From assembly GCA_017411945.1 (NCBI GenBank), contig JAFQPD010000013.1, positions 1 to 9,710 on the forward strand: 9,710 nt of DNA, read 5' to 3'. Under the pieces are notes generated by a model. It worked only from the letters and a program-made list of their open reading frames with translations. It had not been told where the DNA came from and searched no databases. Positions 8,307-9,710 of this stretch are shown piece after piece; position 1 is the stretch's first letter, and each line of letters starts with the position of its first letter. Source of the stretch: Mailhella sp. (lineage in GTDB: Bacteria; Desulfobacterota; Desulfovibrionia; Desulfovibrionales; Desulfovibrionaceae). The position numbers and the translations under genes are program-made.

Positions 8307-8366
8307 ATGGAGCATGCCGCGGCGGCGCAGTTCCGCCTCATTCCCATCGTCAAGGAGTCAGGATAG
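8307..8366 (+). CDS. Possible 19-residue leader ORF before speA
   Basis: ATG at 8307 lies shortly after a strong GGAGGAG (8298-8304). It opens a 19-residue frame, MEHAAAAQFRLIPIVKESG, that ends in TAG immediately before the speA TTG codon and is in the same frame. Most codons end in G or C, as in the neighbouring genes. It could be a leader peptide coupling translation to speA. It resembles no regulatory peptide I know, including SpeFL of the ornithine decarboxylase system. In-frame ATGs upstream at 8247 and 8271 would lengthen it to 39 or 31 residues, but 8247 falls within the candidate -10. Confidence 0.3.
   Translation: MEHAAAAQFRLIPIVKESG
8352..8357 (+). promoter_or_regulatory. Ribosome binding site that fixes the TTG start of speA
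   Basis: AAGGAG lies 9 bases before TTG at 8367. The first ATG in frame (8385) has no comparable site before it. An amber codon at 8364-8366 blocks any start further upstream. The site is inside the end of the short upstream ORF, so ribosomes finishing that ORF would pass over it. Confidence 0.75.
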
Positions 8367-9710
8367 TTGGCCAGAAAGAAATCTATGCAGCAGTGGTCTG
8401 TGGAAGATTCCGTCGACCTGTACGGCATCCGCAGCTGGAGCACCGGTTATTTCGACATTTCTCCCAAGGGCGAAGTCGTCATCAGGCCCTTCGGCCGCGA
8501 GGGCGGCCCGGAGGTAAGCGTTCTTGAGATCATCAACGAGCTCAAGGATCGCGGCTACGACCTTCCCGTCCTGCTCCGCATCGAAAACATCCTCGATTCC
8601 CAGATATCGCTCCTGCATCAGACCTTCCGCGCCGCCATCTCCGAACTGGGCTACAAGGGCCAGTACCGCGGCGTGTTCCCCATCAAGGTCAATCAGCAGC
8701 AGCAGGTCGTCTCCAAGATCGCTCAGTACGGCGCGGCCTACCATCACGGCCTCGAAGTGGGCTCCAAGGCCGAACTCATCGCCGCCATCAGCCAGCTCAA
8801 GAGCCGCGAAGCCTGCCTCATCTGCAACGGCTACAAGGACGAAGAATTCATCGACCTCGGCCTGCACGCACTGAGCATGGGCTTCAACGTCATCTTCGTG
8901 CTCGAAATGCCCGGCGAGCTGGATTTCATACTGAACGAATCCAAGAAGATGGGCATTCGCCCGCAGATAGGCGTGCGCGTCAAGCTCAGCACCAAGGCCA
9001 GCGGCCACTGGGCAGAATCCGGCGGCGAACGTTCCGCCTTCGGCCTCACCTCCGCCCAGATCATGGATATCGTGGACGCCCTGAAGGAACAGGACATGCT
9101 CGATACCCTGAAGCTCATGCACTACCACTTGGGCTCCCAGGTCCCGAACATCCGCGACATCCGCGCCGCCGTCATGGAAGCCACGCGCATCTACGCCAGC
9201 CTCGTGCAGGAAGGCGCGGCCATGGGCTACCTCGACCTCGGCGGCGGCCTCGCCGTGGACTACGACGGCTCCCACACCAACTATGTCAGCTCCCGCAACT
9301 ACACGGTGCGCGAATACTGCACCGACGTGGTGGAAGCCGTCATGACCATCCTCGACGCCCAGGGCATCGAGCATCCGCACATCGTCACCGAATCCGGCCG
9401 CGCCACCGTGGCCTACTACTCCATCCTGCTCTTCAACGTGCTGGACGTGAGCCTCATCGAAGTGGGAAGCCTGCCCGAAGAGCTCCCCGAAGATACGCCC
9501 GAACCCGTGCGCAACCTCAAGGAAGCCTTCCAGAACATCAACCCGCGCAACCTGCAGGAAGCCTACAACGACGCCATCTATTATTATGATGAGATGCGCC
9601 AGCTCTTCATCGCGGGCCGCGTCACCCTGCGCCAGCGCACCCTTGCCGAACGCTTCTTCTGGGCCATCATGCGCCAGCTTTCCGAAGAAAAGCACCGCGT
9701 GAAGTACATC
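8367..9710 (+). CDS. speA: Biosynthetic arginine decarboxylase, 5' part
   Basis: PLP enzyme that converts arginine to agmatine, opening the arginine route to putrescine and other polyamines. The window holds the first 448 codons; the family is usually about 630-660 residues, so the C-terminal part with the catalytic Cys is missing because the window ends. The N-terminus reads MARKKSMQQWSVEDSVDLYG, in the style of other SpeA proteins. FPIKVNQQ holds the PLP lysine K107. HHGLEVGSKAEL, HYHLGSQ (252-258), the glycine loop GGGLAVDYDG (292-301) and ESGR (342-345) are all typical of this fold III subgroup. The insert after about 370 (EELPEDTPEPVRNLKEAF) also fits SpeA rather than DAP decarboxylase. 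The TTG start is chosen from the AAGGAG site. Divergent from dinB. Confidence 0.96.
   Translation, partial: MARKKSMQQWSVEDSVDLYGIRSWSTGYFDISPKGEVVIRPFGREGGPEVSVLEIINELKDRGYDLPVLLRIENILDSQISLLHQTFRAAISELGYKGQYRGVFPIKVNQQQQVVSKIAQYGAAYHHGLEVGSKAELIAAISQLKSREACLICNGYKDEEFIDLGLHALSMGFNVIFVLEMPGELDFILNESKKMGIRPQIGVRVKLSTKASGHWAESGGERSAFGLTSAQIMDIVDALKEQDMLDTLKLMHYHLGSQVPNIRDIRAAVMEATRIYASLVQEGAAMGYLDLGGGLAVDYDGSHTNYVSSRNYTVREYCTDVVEAVMTILDAQGIEHPHIVTESGRATVAYYSILLFNVLDVSLIEVGSLPEELPEDTPEPVRNLKEAFQNINPRNLQEAYNDAIYYYDEMRQLFIAGRVTLRQRTLAERFFWAIMRQLSEEKHRVKYI

Noticed and set aside
8192..8366. LexA (SOS) box for dinB
   Set aside because: A CTGT occurs at 8260-8263, but the matching ACAG half at the right spacing is absent.
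8240..8443. A 67-residue minus-strand open frame between dinB and speA
   Set aside because: It overlaps the speA start and leader, has no ribosome site of note, and its Cys/Ser/Arg-rich sequence looks like a shadow.
8358..9695. A 445-residue minus-strand open frame opposite speA
   Set aside because: It is antisense to clear SpeA motifs and has no recognisable domain of its own.

Overview
The window looks like the chromosome of a GC-rich Gram-negative bacterium, most likely a sulfate- or sulfite-reducing member of the Desulfovibrionaceae or a close relative. That placement rests on the style of PyrG, SecA and SpeA, the lipoprotein signals and the GC-rich third codon positions. It is an inference from protein character, not a database match. 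Most of the window is housekeeping sequence, interrupted by two visibly AT-rich islets.

Layout: (1) 16-1659 (+) CTP synthase pyrG, followed by a terminator. (2) 1752-2414 (-) an AT-rich, unrecognised lipoprotein gene with its own promoter. (3) A terminator near 2492-2531, then secA on the minus strand (2551-5214). (4) A structured divergent intergenic region (5215-5403) with a 22-bp perfect palindrome nested inside a larger inverted repeat. (5) rlpA (+, 5404-6141), a septal or cell-wall lipoprotein with DPBB and SPOR domains. (6) A second AT-rich islet (about 6142-6995) with two tandem paralogous genes for small double-zinc-ribbon proteins on the minus strand. (7) dinB, DNA polymerase IV (-, 6944-8191), whose last codons already have the islet's composition. 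(8) A divergent intergenic region with a good promoter and a short upstream ORF. (9) The first 448 codons of speA, biosynthetic arginine decarboxylase, running off the right edge (TTG start at 8367).

The GC-rich genes share no single pathway: nucleotide synthesis, protein export, cell-wall remodelling, translesion synthesis and polyamine synthesis. The zinc-ribbon pair may be cotranscribed with itself and perhaps with dinB.

The most striking observation is in PyrG. The synthetase half is intact, but the glutaminase half has Ser at the catalytic Cys position. Two further residues expected to serve glutamine hydrolysis or binding are also replaced (oxyanion Gly by Asp, glutamine-binding Arg by Ser). 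This predicts a CTP synthase that uses free ammonia. Other leads are the zinc-ribbon pair, the secA/rlpA palindrome, and the in-frame upstream ORF that stops directly before the speA start codon. I found no CRISPR array, tRNA, rRNA, transposase or complete mobile element.
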